DNA of 9,263 nucleotides from Bacteroidota bacterium (GCA_003567115.1 PXAP01000020.1:1-9263); one strand, 5' to 3'. Counted from the stretch's first letter, positions 1 through 7,004 are shown. Notes: generated from the sequence alone by a model not told the origin. Numbers and translations: made by a program.

Positions 1-32
1 ACTTTCGTCTTTTTTTCTTTTAACTTTTGCAT
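1..32 (-). CDS. Possible start of a downstream gene, cut by the window edge
   Basis: On the minus strand an ATG at 32-30 opens a frame that stays open to the window edge and reads MQKLKEKKTK. It lies 40 bases after the stop of the DUF1538 gene on the same strand, so it could be the next gene of that transcription unit. Only ten codons are visible, they are lysine-rich and low in complexity, and no clear ribosome binding site precedes them. From memory, DUF1538 genes often neighbour a PII-like regulator or a CBS-domain protein, but nothing in these ten residues identifies either. The frame could equally be chance. Confidence 0.3.
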   Translation of the reverse strand, partial: MQKLKEKKTK

Positions 33-72
33 CTGTCTGTATTTTGGCTGGCTGTTATTTACCTGATTAAAT

Positions 73-2181
73 TTATTTTTGCTCCCCAGAATTATGCTTT
101 TCAGCCAGAAGATTCCCGCTGATATCGATTTCATGGTTATCGTCATTTTGATCCAGTGACTTCTTCTGTTTTGTTTTTGTTATCAAACCATAGGTAAGAA
201 CCGTGATTATGGGAAATACCGAGGCCATGGCAAGTATTCCAAAACCGTCAACCACGTTTAGTTCCGCGCCTATGCTAAGGCCCATTGCAAGAACGAGCGG
301 CACGGTAACCGGTCCGGTTGTAACACCGCCGCTATCCCATGCTATTGCGGTAAATTCCTCCTCACTAAAATAAGTGAGAATTAAAACCAGAAAATAGGGG
401 GGTATAAGAAGCCAGATAAGAGGTATATTGAACATTATCCGTGACAGTCCGAGTAAAATCCCGGTACCGACTCCAATGGAAACAATCTGCACTATTTTGG
501 ACTGTTTTATTGTTCCAACCGTCAGGTTTTCCACGGTCATGCCAAGAGCGTTCAGGGCAGGCTCGGCAAGGGTGGCCCCGAAACCAAGTCCGAATGCAAA
601 AAGCAGCACAATAATAATTCCCAGTACTGTCAACCTGGCGTCAAACAGTGGTGTGCGGGTAATAATATGCTCATAATTACCGCTTTCTGCATCAAAACGG
701 GTATCGTGATATTCAACCTGGTTGATCCTGTTATTGTCAAGCATGTTGAAATACGATTTTTTAGTGCCATCGATCGCAATAACAGTGTAAACAACAGAAG
801 GGTCAAAATCCTGTATCATTATCCTGTCAATGAATTTTTCTTCTTCAGCAAAAGCCCTTGGGAGCTGTCCGCCAACTTCGCCTCCCAGATTAGCCAGTCC
901 GAGACGAATACCCGAGGTCAGGAGAGTCATGCCAATAAGAGTAAACACTAAACCCAGAGCCACTTCATCCTTGTACCTGAGCCTTTCCCTCAAAAGTAAC
1001 AGAACAATTATAAGCATGATTGATAATGGAACCACTGCCCTGACACCACCGGCCGATTCTTCCTTAAGCACGGGAGCAAGAGATTCCTGTGACCCACGCG
1101 GGCCTGACAGATCCGCTCCGGCAAGGAAGCTGCGTTCGTATTCCGATGCCCGGTTCACAATCCAGTCCGCTACCGGCATTTCCCCGATAAGGGTATAACG
1201 TATTTCAGGATCTTTACCCAGTGACACCAGTGTTTCATAATATTTGCTTTCTGAAGGATAGAAGGCGCGGCGCCCTGCTTCGGTACCATGAGTGAAAGCA
1301 TGTGATTCCAGATCCTTTTCACTGTCGAACAGGTAAAGTGCTTTCTCCCTCTGGGCAGGGGAGAAAAACCCGTCCTCTGTTGTTGCCTCAGGAGCCCTGA
1401 AGCTAAGGGTTGTGCCAAGAGTAAGGACGGCCAGGATTGGAAACAGTGAAGCGAGCAGTATTATTCCAAATTCACCGCTTGATCCCTTACCTTTTGAGGA
1501 TGCCCTGGATACACCAATCCCCAGGGCAAGTACAAGAGGAACTGTCACCGCACCGGTGGTTACAGCACCCGAATCCCAGGCCAGACCTATTATTGAGCTG
1601 ATACTTTCATTGAAAGAAACAATGAACGAAAACACCAGCACAGCAGGTATTATGACATAGATAAACGGTTTGATTGACAAATTATAGTAAAACCTGAACA
1701 TACCCAGGGCTACGGCTATACCCACACCTGCACCTATTGAAAGTACCAGCTGTTCGGTGTGGCGCTCCAGAAGCATATAGAGAAGGGGTGCATCCCACGC
1801 CGTGACGTTAGAACCTGCTGTTCTGAGGGCGCTGATTGCCGGTTCTGCCAGGGTGGAGCCAAAACCAAGCAGCACTCCGAACAGGGCAATAACATGGATG
1901 GTAGTCCGGGTAGGCAATTTGATACCAACCCTTTCTCCCAGTGGCATGAGTCCCAGCACCAGTCCCTCGAGAAAAAAAGCGAGACCGAAAACTACCATTG
2001 CTATTCCGCCGGCAATAGTCAGGGCACCGGATATGGGGACTCCGAGGATTAATGTCTGGAATACAACCAGATATAGTATTATGAAGGATACTGCCTTTAT
2101 CTGCTCAAGGATTCTGGAACGCGCATATCCGTATAGCATAATAATTGCATCCCATAATGGTATTTTTTTCCTTTCAATCAT
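73..2181 (-). CDS. Tandem DUF1538 integral membrane protein, possible cation/H+ antiporter
   Basis: This 702-residue polytopic membrane protein is built from two homologous DUF1538 modules. Module 1 carries GFGSTLAEP (106-114), AWDSG followed by VTTGAVTVPLVLALG (201-221) and FPILAVLT (247-254). Module 2 repeats them as GFGATLAEP (533-541), AWDSGGVTTGPVTVPLVLAMG (614-634) and FPIITVLT (656-663). A charged stretch of about 120 residues (258-380) joins the modules, a second hydrophilic insertion occurs only in module 2 (about 443-512), and the tail (671-702) is polar. From memory, a pair of separate DUF1538 proteins called UmpA and UmpB has been reported as a Na+(K+)/H+ antiporter; here the two modules are one chain, so ion exchange is a plausible but unproven role. 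The AWDSG acidic residue and the TTG turn, conserved in both halves, are candidates for the transport site. The start at 2181 gives MIERKK before the first hydrophobic stretch; no Shine-Dalgarno is visible. The gene is divergent from the symporter gene. Confidence 0.9.
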   Translation of the reverse strand: MIERKKIPLWDAIIMLYGYARSRILEQIKAVSFIILYLVVFQTLILGVPISGALTIAGGIAMVVFGLAFFLEGLVLGLMPLGERVGIKLPTRTTIHVIALFGVLLGFGSTLAEPAISALRTAGSNVTAWDAPLLYMLLERHTEQLVLSIGAGVGIAVALGMFRFYYNLSIKPFIYVIIPAVLVFSFIVSFNESISSIIGLAWDSGAVTTGAVTVPLVLALGIGVSRASSKGKGSSGEFGIILLASLFPILAVLTLGTTLSFRAPEATTEDGFFSPAQREKALYLFDSEKDLESHAFTHGTEAGRRAFYPSESKYYETLVSLGKDPEIRYTLIGEMPVADWIVNRASEYERSFLAGADLSGPRGSQESLAPVLKEESAGGVRAVVPLSIMLIIVLLLLRERLRYKDEVALGLVFTLIGMTLLTSGIRLGLANLGGEVGGQLPRAFAEEEKFIDRIMIQDFDPSVVYTVIAIDGTKKSYFNMLDNNRINQVEYHDTRFDAESGNYEHIITRTPLFDARLTVLGIIIVLLFAFGLGFGATLAEPALNALGMTVENLTVGTIKQSKIVQIVSIGVGTGILLGLSRIMFNIPLIWLLIPPYFLVLILTYFSEEEFTAIAWDSGGVTTGPVTVPLVLAMGLSIGAELNVVDGFGILAMASVFPIITVLTYGLITKTKQKKSLDQNDDNHEIDISGNLLAEKHNSGEQK

Positions 2182-2270
2182 TACCGGTTATTTAAATAAA
2201 ATTTGGCAGACTAATATAAGTAAATTATCAAAATGAACTCCATAAATCAGTACGTTACATTTGAATTACT

Positions 2271-2300
2271 TTTACACATTTTTACCTTACACTATAATTG
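2271..2300 (+). promoter_or_regulatory. Candidate promoter for the symporter gene
   Basis: TTTA (2271-2274) is followed after 18 bases by TATAATTG (2293-2300), one base off the Bacteroidota -7 consensus TAnnTTTG. The same site can be read as TTTACA, 16 bases, TATAAT. It would give a leader of roughly 95 bases before the ATG at 2404. The same TTTA-18-TAnnTTTG layout recurs before the DUF6588 gene. The region is AT-rich, so chance matches are likely. Confidence 0.35.
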
Positions 2301-2403
2301 TTAGTAATGACTGAAATTAGCACAAAAAATGTATTTTAGCGGCAGTTCCGTTTAGCGGAGATGGTTAATATTTTTATAGCAATAACTGAAAAAATCTGTT
2401 TAT

Positions 2404-3723
2404 ATGTGGAAAAAATGGAAAAATCTTCCTTTATGGGCTAAAATTATTGCCGGGATGGTTGCCGGAATTATATGGGGATTGCTGGCAGTTATATTTGAAT
2501 GGACTGTTTTTAATCAGCAATGGGTAAAACCCTTTGGCACCATTTTTCTCAATATGTTACAGATGATCGCAGTACCCCTTATATTTGTTTCACTTGTAAA
2601 GGGAATGGCCGGTCTTACCGATATCGGCAAGCTTTCCCGGATCGGACTAAAGACACTGGGTTTCTTTATGGCATCAACCGTGGTAGCTATCACTGTAGGG
2701 TTGCTTATCGTTAATATAATGAAACCCGGTCATGCATTTCCTGATTCCAGAAGGGCTGAAATGCAGGAAAAATATGCCGACCCGGCAGGGGAGAAGGGAA
2801 CAATTGCCGAGCAGGTAACACCGGATGCACCGCTCGATTTTCTGGTGGAGATTGTTCCTCAAAATGTGGTGGATGCTGCCAGCGATAACCGGAATATACT
2901 ACAGGTCATATTCTTTGCAATACTTTTCGGAATCGCCATTGCTCTCCTTCCTCATGAAAAAGTCAAGGTGGTTAAGGGTTTCTTCGATGGAATGAGTGAA
3001 ATTATTATGAAAATTGTTAAAATAATAATGAAAATTGCTCCGCTCGGAGTATTTGCTTTGCTTGGAACCCTGATTGTCGAGTTTACAGGCGATGATATTG
3101 CTGAATCGCTCGATCTTTTTGCTTCACTGGGTCTATATATGATTACCACCATACTTGGTTATATCTTTATGATCTTTGCCGTCTATCCTTTTGTATTGAA
3201 GCTGTTCACCCCGTTAACCTACCGGGGTTTTTACAAGATAATCAGTTCTGTTCAGATGATCGCTTTTTCTACGAGTTCAAGCGCTGCCACGCTTCCGTTT
3301 TCAATGAATGTAGTTGAAAGAGATCTGGGGGTATCCAAGACCATCTCCAGCTTTGTACTGCCTATCGGTACCACAATCAATATGGACGGGACCAGCCTTT
3401 ATCAGGCTGTTGGTGCGGTATTCATTGCCCAGGTTTTTGGTTTTGATCTTACTATTGCACAACAACTTACAATCGTTCTTACTGCTACGCTGGCATCAAT
3501 AGGTGCCCCGGGTATTCCCGGCGGTGGTGTGGTCATGCTGGTGATAATACTTACATCAGTAGGTTTGCCTGCCGAGGGTATGGCCATGTTACTTGCACTT
3601 GACAGGCCGCTTGATATGCTTCGTACTGTGGTTAATGTAACGGGTGACTGTACTGCATCAACCATAATTGCCAAAAGTGAAAATGAGCTGGTTTATCCGC
3701 CGGTTAAAGAAGAACCGGCATAA
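2404..3723 (+). CDS. Dicarboxylate/amino acid:cation symporter (GltP/DctA family)
   Basis: This 439-residue inner-membrane transporter of the DAACS (SLC1-like) family takes up acidic amino acids or C4-dicarboxylates with Na+ or H+. The family signatures are in order: the serine-rich re-entrant hairpin STSSSAATLP (289-298), the cation-site motif NMDGT in TM7 (326-330), the second hairpin GAPGIPGGG (367-375), and the TM8 stretch DRPLDMLRTVVNVTGD (400-415). Aligned by eye to archaeal GltPh, D404, R407, N411 and D415 match D394, R397, N401 and D405. The arginine is the residue that normally reads the substrate side-chain carboxylate, which favours glutamate/aspartate or a dicarboxylate over a neutral amino acid. 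A polar insert of about 55 residues (107-160) lies between the TM3 and TM4 regions. Length is normal for the family. The start MWKKWKNLPLW precedes the first membrane helix directly. The coupling ion and exact substrate cannot be decided from sequence alone. Confidence 0.95.
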   Translation: MWKKWKNLPLWAKIIAGMVAGIIWGLLAVIFEWTVFNQQWVKPFGTIFLNMLQMIAVPLIFVSLVKGMAGLTDIGKLSRIGLKTLGFFMASTVVAITVGLLIVNIMKPGHAFPDSRRAEMQEKYADPAGEKGTIAEQVTPDAPLDFLVEIVPQNVVDAASDNRNILQVIFFAILFGIAIALLPHEKVKVVKGFFDGMSEIIMKIVKIIMKIAPLGVFALLGTLIVEFTGDDIAESLDLFASLGLYMITTILGYIFMIFAVYPFVLKLFTPLTYRGFYKIISSVQMIAFSTSSSAATLPFSMNVVERDLGVSKTISSFVLPIGTTINMDGTSLYQAVGAVFIAQVFGFDLTIAQQLTIVLTATLASIGAPGIPGGGVVMLVIILTSVGLPAEGMAMLLALDRPLDMLRTVVNVTGDCTASTIIAKSENELVYPPVKEEPA

Positions 3724-3734
3724 TTTCCTTTTTT
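3699..3734 (+). terminator. Probable intrinsic terminator overlapping the symporter stop codon
   Basis: GCCGGTT (3699-3705) pairs perfectly with AACCGGC (3713-3719) around a 7-base loop. The hairpin lies inside the last codons of the symporter gene, the stop codon follows at 3721-3723, and a T-rich run ends in six Ts at 3729-3734. The U tract starts about 9 bases after the stem, further than in a textbook terminator, so efficiency is uncertain. Confidence 0.5.
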
Positions 3735-3924
3735 CAGCCTGAGTAATTCTATATCCCGGGTTGTTTATATATAAGGTAAATGAACTATTTTTATAAACGG
3801 GACAATAGGTTTTATCATAATAAAAGCATTTTAATATTATAAACTCATTTCTCCGGGTTGCATAAAATGAAAATATAGTTTAGCAATATCTGTCAGACCT
3901 GTTAATTAATATAAATAGTTACAT

Positions 3925-5397
3925 ATGAACCCCTTATATTCATTATCAGATTCATGGAATATCATTTTGTTTATTCTTAATGTAATCTACCTGACAACAG
4001 CCATTATTGTTGCTATATCGGTAGTTCTTGATAACAGGAATCCGTCAAAAACCATATCATGGGTGGTAGTTTTGTTTGTTTTACCTATCCTGGGACTGAT
4101 TCTTTATTTTCTGATAGGCAAGAATTATCGTAAAGAAAAGATTTTCTCACGCAAGGGACTGAAAGATTTTGAGCATATTCGTAATTTAATTGAAAATCAG
4201 ATTATTGAATTACAGGATGAGGGGTTTATTGAAAATAAAAAAATCAGAAGCAAATTACCGATTATTAATTTGCTGTTAAACAATAGCAAGAGTTTACTTA
4301 CAAAACAAAACCGTGTTGAAATATTGAATAATGGTAAACAGACATTCGATTCAATTATTTCAGAGTTAAAAAGAGCAAAAAATCATATTCACCTGGAGTA
4401 TTATATTATTGATGATGACAGAATAGGTAATGAGATCAGGGAAGTATTGATTGCCAAAGCAAAAGAGGGAGTCAAGGTCCGGCTTATATTTGATGATGTG
4501 GGCTCCTGGAAACTTGGAAAAAAATATTTGCAGAGTCTTGACTCTGCCGGTATTGAGTTTTACCCATTCATGCCGGTTCGCTTTCCTTTTTTGGCTAACC
4601 GTATTAATTACAGGAACCACCGGAAGATTATCGTAATTGACAGCAGGGTGGGATTCGTGGGCGGCATTAATATAGCGGACAGGTATATTGACGGAACCAG
4701 AAAAATACCTTACTGGCGGGATACCCATATGAAGATAGAGGGAGAGGCTGTTAATTCCCTGCAAGTTGTCTTTCTGACTGACTGGTATTTTGTATCAAGA
4801 CAGATTGTAAGCGATCATAAATATTTGCCAAAGACAAAGATAAAAAACATCCAGCTTGTACAGATCACGGCCAGCGGCCCTGACTCTGACTGGTCAAGTA
4901 TAATGCAGGCATATTTCAGTGCCATAAGCACCGCAAAGGAATATATCTATATAGCAATACCATATTTTATTCCCAATGAAAGTATTCTCACTGCACTCAA
5001 GACTGTGGCACTAAGTGGAGTTGATGTCAGAATGATTATTCCCGGTAAATCTGATTCTCATCTGGCATTTAACGGAACAATGTCGTACGTTGAAGAGCTG
5101 CTTGAAGCCGGTATTCGTGTTTTTTATTATCAAAAAGGGTTTATTCACAGTAAACTTATTGTGGTTGATGATGTACTTGCCTCAGTTGGTACGGCTAATA
5201 TGGATGTACGCAGTTTCGATGACAATTTCGAAGTGAATGCACTTATATATGATGAGAAAATTTGCAGAGACCTTATGAATTCTTTTCTGGATGATCTGGA
5301 TAACTGTTTTGAGGCAGATCTTGAAACACACAGGAAAAGGAGTTTAAAAAGGAAATTTATGGAATCATTTGCCCGTGTTTTCAGTCCCCTGCTATAA
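3925..5397 (+). CDS. cls: Cardiolipin synthase, two-HKD phospholipase D family
   Basis: This 490-residue membrane enzyme condenses two phosphatidylglycerol molecules into cardiolipin and glycerol. Two N-terminal hydrophobic segments (about 13-34 and 44-65) anchor it, with the typical sequence NPSKTISWVVVLFVLPILG between and within them. Two phospholipase D catalytic motifs HxKxxxxD are intact: H232, K234 and D239, followed by the GG and N of VGGINIADRYI; and H408, K410 and D415, followed by VGTANMDVRSF. Both halves also carry the strand pattern expected of the PLD fold, for example HIHLEYYIIDDD before motif 1 and YIYIAIPYFIPN before motif 2. Length matches bacterial ClsA-type enzymes (about 480-510). 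The C-terminus is basic and amphipathic (469-490). The ATG at 3925 lies in very AT-rich DNA with no Shine-Dalgarno. The gene stands alone, with 201 bases upstream and about 400 downstream. ClsA and ClsB types are not separated with certainty here, but the two TM segments favour the ClsA type. Confidence 0.95.
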   Translation: MNPLYSLSDSWNIILFILNVIYLTTAIIVAISVVLDNRNPSKTISWVVVLFVLPILGLILYFLIGKNYRKEKIFSRKGLKDFEHIRNLIENQIIELQDEGFIENKKIRSKLPIINLLLNNSKSLLTKQNRVEILNNGKQTFDSIISELKRAKNHIHLEYYIIDDDRIGNEIREVLIAKAKEGVKVRLIFDDVGSWKLGKKYLQSLDSAGIEFYPFMPVRFPFLANRINYRNHRKIIVIDSRVGFVGGINIADRYIDGTRKIPYWRDTHMKIEGEAVNSLQVVFLTDWYFVSRQIVSDHKYLPKTKIKNIQLVQITASGPDSDWSSIMQAYFSAISTAKEYIYIAIPYFIPNESILTALKTVALSGVDVRMIIPGKSDSHLAFNGTMSYVEELLEAGIRVFYYQKGFIHSKLIVVDDVLASVGTANMDVRSFDDNFEVNALIYDEKICRDLMNSFLDDLDNCFEADLETHRKRSLKRKFMESFARVFSPLL

Positions 5398-5429
5398 GTT
5401 TGTGGTTTTCTTTCATTATTTTTTGATTC

Positions 5430-5455
5430 CGGGCTGCAGGTATTGCAGTATCCCG
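5430..5455 (+). terminator. Weak hairpin after cls, possible terminator
   Basis: CGGG (5430-5433) pairs with CCCG (5452-5455), and the inner CTGCA (5434-5438) pairs with TGCAG (5444-5448), leaving a 3-base bulge and a 5-base loop. It starts 32 bases after the cls stop codon. No T-run follows on the plus strand, so if it ends transcription it does so weakly or with help. Confidence 0.25.
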
Positions 5456-5479
5456 TCATATTATTCATAAAGTGGTTTA

Positions 5480-5539
5480 ATTGGCTTCGCCGATCTCACC
5501 AGCAGAGCTTTAAGAGATTGGCTTCGCCGATCTCACCAG
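5480..5539. repeat. Two 23-base direct repeats, each self-complementary
   Basis: The 23-base unit, which starts ATTGGCTTCGCCGAT and ends CTCACCAG, occurs identically at 5480-5502 and 5517-5539, a period of 37 with a 14-base spacer. Each copy contains a hairpin, GGC-TTC-GCC extended outward. In copy 2 the stem grows to 9 pairs (5514-5522 with 5526-5534, one G-U). Two exact copies in AT-rich intergenic DNA suggest duplication or an inserted REP-like palindromic element. Confidence 0.75.
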
Positions 5540-5595
5540 TCCCCGGGCCTCGGGGTCGGAAATCGGAAATCTATATGATATTCCGGGGCACTGGT
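5535..5595. repeat. Imperfect inverted repeat closing a GC-rich block
   Basis: ACCAGTCCCCGG (5535-5546) is complementary to CCGGGGCACTGGT (5583-5595) over 12 pairs with one bulged C. The 36-base interior holds CGGGG (5551-5555), which could pair instead with CCCCG (5541-5545), and a 7-base tandem TCGGAAA repeated twice (5556-5569). The left arm overlaps the end of the second direct repeat, so the two structures belong to one element. Confidence 0.6.
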
Positions 5596-5677
5596 CAGGG
5601 ATAGCTCACTTCAAATGACGGTTATCAGAAGATCATTTTACAAAAACCTGTCAATTAATTATATGCAAGTTATATTA

Positions 5678-5691
5678 TTAATCCGGATTAA
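5678..5691. promoter_or_regulatory. Perfect 14-base palindrome, candidate operator
   Basis: TTAATCCGGATTAA reads identically on both strands. It ends 23 bases before the TAnnTTTG element at 5715-5722, where an activator or repressor dimer could act on the DUF6588 promoter. The protein that would bind it is unknown. Confidence 0.4.
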
Positions 5692-5692
5692 A

Positions 5693-5722
5693 TTTATCTC
5701 CATAAATGAAACAATAGGTTTG
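5693..5722 (+). promoter_or_regulatory. Candidate Bacteroidota promoter for the DUF6588 gene
   Basis: TAGGTTTG (5715-5722) matches the Bacteroidota -7 consensus TAnnTTTG exactly. The -33 position has TTTA (5693-5696) in place of TTTG, 18 bases upstream. Transcription would start near 5729 and leave a leader of about 75 bases before the preferred ATG at 5804. Confidence 0.5.
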
Positions 5723-5803
5723 TCTTAACTGTATACTGTGTTGTATATAATTAACAGGTTTCTTTTCAGGAGCTTTTTTTATAAACTCAAACAATATCTG
5801 TTT

Positions 5804-6916
5804 ATGAAACAATTAACAAGAAAATCAGCTTTTCTGATTATTTTTATCATTTCCGGCCTTGTCTCCCATAATTCATCAGCTCAGCTTACTGATTTGGGGA
5901 GGCTTATTACCGGAGGAGTTGACGATGGCGGAAAACTTCTGGAGGCCTATCTCACTCCTTTTCCCAAAGCTTTTGGTGCAACACTCAATTCAGGCTGGTA
6001 TAATACTGCCAGGCCACATAGTTTTCCCGGTTTTGATCTGACCTTTTCGTTTAATGTGGCTTTAATTCCTGATGAAGCAAAATATTTTAATCTGAATGAT
6101 CTGGATCTCAGTCCATCGGCCAATATTTTAGGTGATCCGGTAGCTCCTACTTTTTCAGGTTCGGTCGGAGACCACAGGCCAACGTTACAATATGTAGAAA
6201 CTGTACATGATCAGGAGATTACCCTTGCTGAATATACCCTTCCCCCGGGTACAGGACTGGCTTTTATTCCCGCCCCTACTTTACAGCTGGGTATAGGACT
6301 ACCTTATGGAACAGATATAATAGGAAGGTATATACCGGAGGTGAAATTTGGTGATGTAGGGAATCTGGGATTATGGGGGGCAGGTGTAAAACACAGTCTT
6401 AAGCAATGGATTCCGGCAGTGAGAAGACTACCTGTTGTTAATCTTTCGGTTATGACAGGGTATACCAGGTTCTACACCGGAACAGGTATCAGTATTGTTC
6501 CCGGGAACATAGATGCCATTGACAACACATCTGCTGCGGTTAGCTTTGATAATCAGAAAATGGATTTCGGGGTGGGCAGTTTTACTGCAAACATAGTAGC
6601 TTCGGCCGATATTCCATTTATTACGGCCTATGGTGGAATTGGCATCAATTCAACCACCACAAACCTTAAAATGTCAGGATGGTATCCTGTCCCTGCCGTA
6701 AATCAGGAAGATCCCGCCAATATATTTACTGAAGTAACCGACGAGTCTGCAATTAAAGATCCGGTAGATTTCAGTCTTGGCGGTGATTACAAAGGAGTGC
6801 AGCCCATAATGACTGCCGGATTTAAAATAAAGCTCGCCTTAATTCATATTCACTTTGACTATACATACTCAAATTATTCTGTTTTGAGCGGTGGTTTGGG
6901 AATAAGTTTCCGATGA
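5804..6916 (+). CDS. DUF6588 family secreted/outer-membrane protein
   Basis: This 370-residue protein has a clear Sec signal peptide: MKQLTRK, a hydrophobic core (10-20), then SHNSSA with cleavage likely before Q27. The mature start LTDLGRLITGGVDDGGKLLEAYLTP, the following PFPKAFGATLNSGWYNTA and the glycine- and aromatic-rich alternation that follows fit the DUF6588 family of Bacteroidota, which I recall as predicted beta-barrel outer-membrane proteins of unknown function. The C-terminus (HIHFDYTYSNYSVLSGGLGISFR) alternates like terminal beta strands, but ends in arginine after the usual aromatic residue. An in-frame ATG at 5738 would add 22 residues (MLYIINRFLF...) before the signal peptide. 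I prefer 5804 because it puts the basic n-region at the N-terminus. The gene is flanked by its own promoter-like site and a strong terminator, so it is probably monocistronic. No binding or catalytic function can be assigned. Confidence 0.85.
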   Translation: MKQLTRKSAFLIIFIISGLVSHNSSAQLTDLGRLITGGVDDGGKLLEAYLTPFPKAFGATLNSGWYNTARPHSFPGFDLTFSFNVALIPDEAKYFNLNDLDLSPSANILGDPVAPTFSGSVGDHRPTLQYVETVHDQEITLAEYTLPPGTGLAFIPAPTLQLGIGLPYGTDIIGRYIPEVKFGDVGNLGLWGAGVKHSLKQWIPAVRRLPVVNLSVMTGYTRFYTGTGISIVPGNIDAIDNTSAAVSFDNQKMDFGVGSFTANIVASADIPFITAYGGIGINSTTTNLKMSGWYPVPAVNQEDPANIFTEVTDESAIKDPVDFSLGGDYKGVQPIMTAGFKIKLALIHIHFDYTYSNYSVLSGGLGISFR

Positions 6917-6939
6917 TATCCAATTGATTTAAAAGATTG

Positions 6940-6972
6940 AAAACCCGGGTGATCTGTCATCCGGGTTTTTTT
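6940..6972 (+). terminator. Strong intrinsic terminator after the DUF6588 gene
   Basis: AAACCCGGGTGA (6941-6952) pairs with TCATCCGGGTTT (6957-6968) over 12 pairs, one of them G-U, around the loop TCTG. The pair A6940-T6969 can extend it, and the T-run continues to 6972. It begins 24 bases after the stop codon at 6914-6916 and should separate this gene from the Rel gene. Confidence 0.9.
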
Positions 6973-7004
6973 GAATAATTAAAAAATATCAGTTATTATC
7001 TTTG
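6971..7004 (+). promoter_or_regulatory. Candidate Bacteroidota promoter for the RelA/SpoT gene
   Basis: TATCTTTG (6997-7004) matches TAnnTTTG exactly and is followed by CACC, a context common at Bacteroidota promoters in my experience. A TTG at 6971-6973, part of the terminator T-run, lies 23 bases upstream, a little further than the usual 19-21. The leader before the ATG at 7063 would be about 50 bases. Confidence 0.55.

Larger units (their letters stand above)
5398..5803. other. Intergenic region with a foldable repeat element and a promoter region
   Basis: This gap of about 400 bases holds no convincing gene. In order it contains a weak hairpin after the cls stop (5430-5455), two 23-base direct repeats (5480-5502 and 5517-5539), a GC-rich palindromic block up to 5595, an AT-rich stretch, a 14-base palindrome (5678-5691) and a promoter-like element (5715-5722). 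The GC-rich part stands out against its AT-rich flanks. No open frame of useful size crosses the repeats. Confidence 0.6.

Noticed and set aside
1802..2236. 144-residue plus-strand open frame
   Set aside because: It lies antisense to the well-supported DUF1538 gene, has no recognisable domain, and its proline/serine/arginine-rich composition is that of a shadow frame.
3763..3798. GTTTATA/TATAAAC inverted repeat upstream of cls
   Set aside because: The 7-pair AT-rich arms around a 22-base loop are expected by chance in this composition.
4366..4764. 132-residue minus-strand open frame
   Set aside because: It is antisense to the first HKD half of cardiolipin synthase, with no motif or start signal of its own.
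5480..5539. CRISPR-like pair of repeats
   Set aside because: There are only two units, the spacer is 14 bases, and no cas gene is in view; the internal hairpin fits a REP-like element better.
5613..5638. AAATGA/TCATTT inverted repeat with a 14-base loop
   Set aside because: It is too short and AT-rich to separate from chance, and no T-run or gene end is attached.
5738..5803. Upstream in-frame ATG for the DUF6588 gene
   Set aside because: It would put 22 extra residues before a well-formed signal peptide; the ATG at 5804 gives a standard N-terminus.
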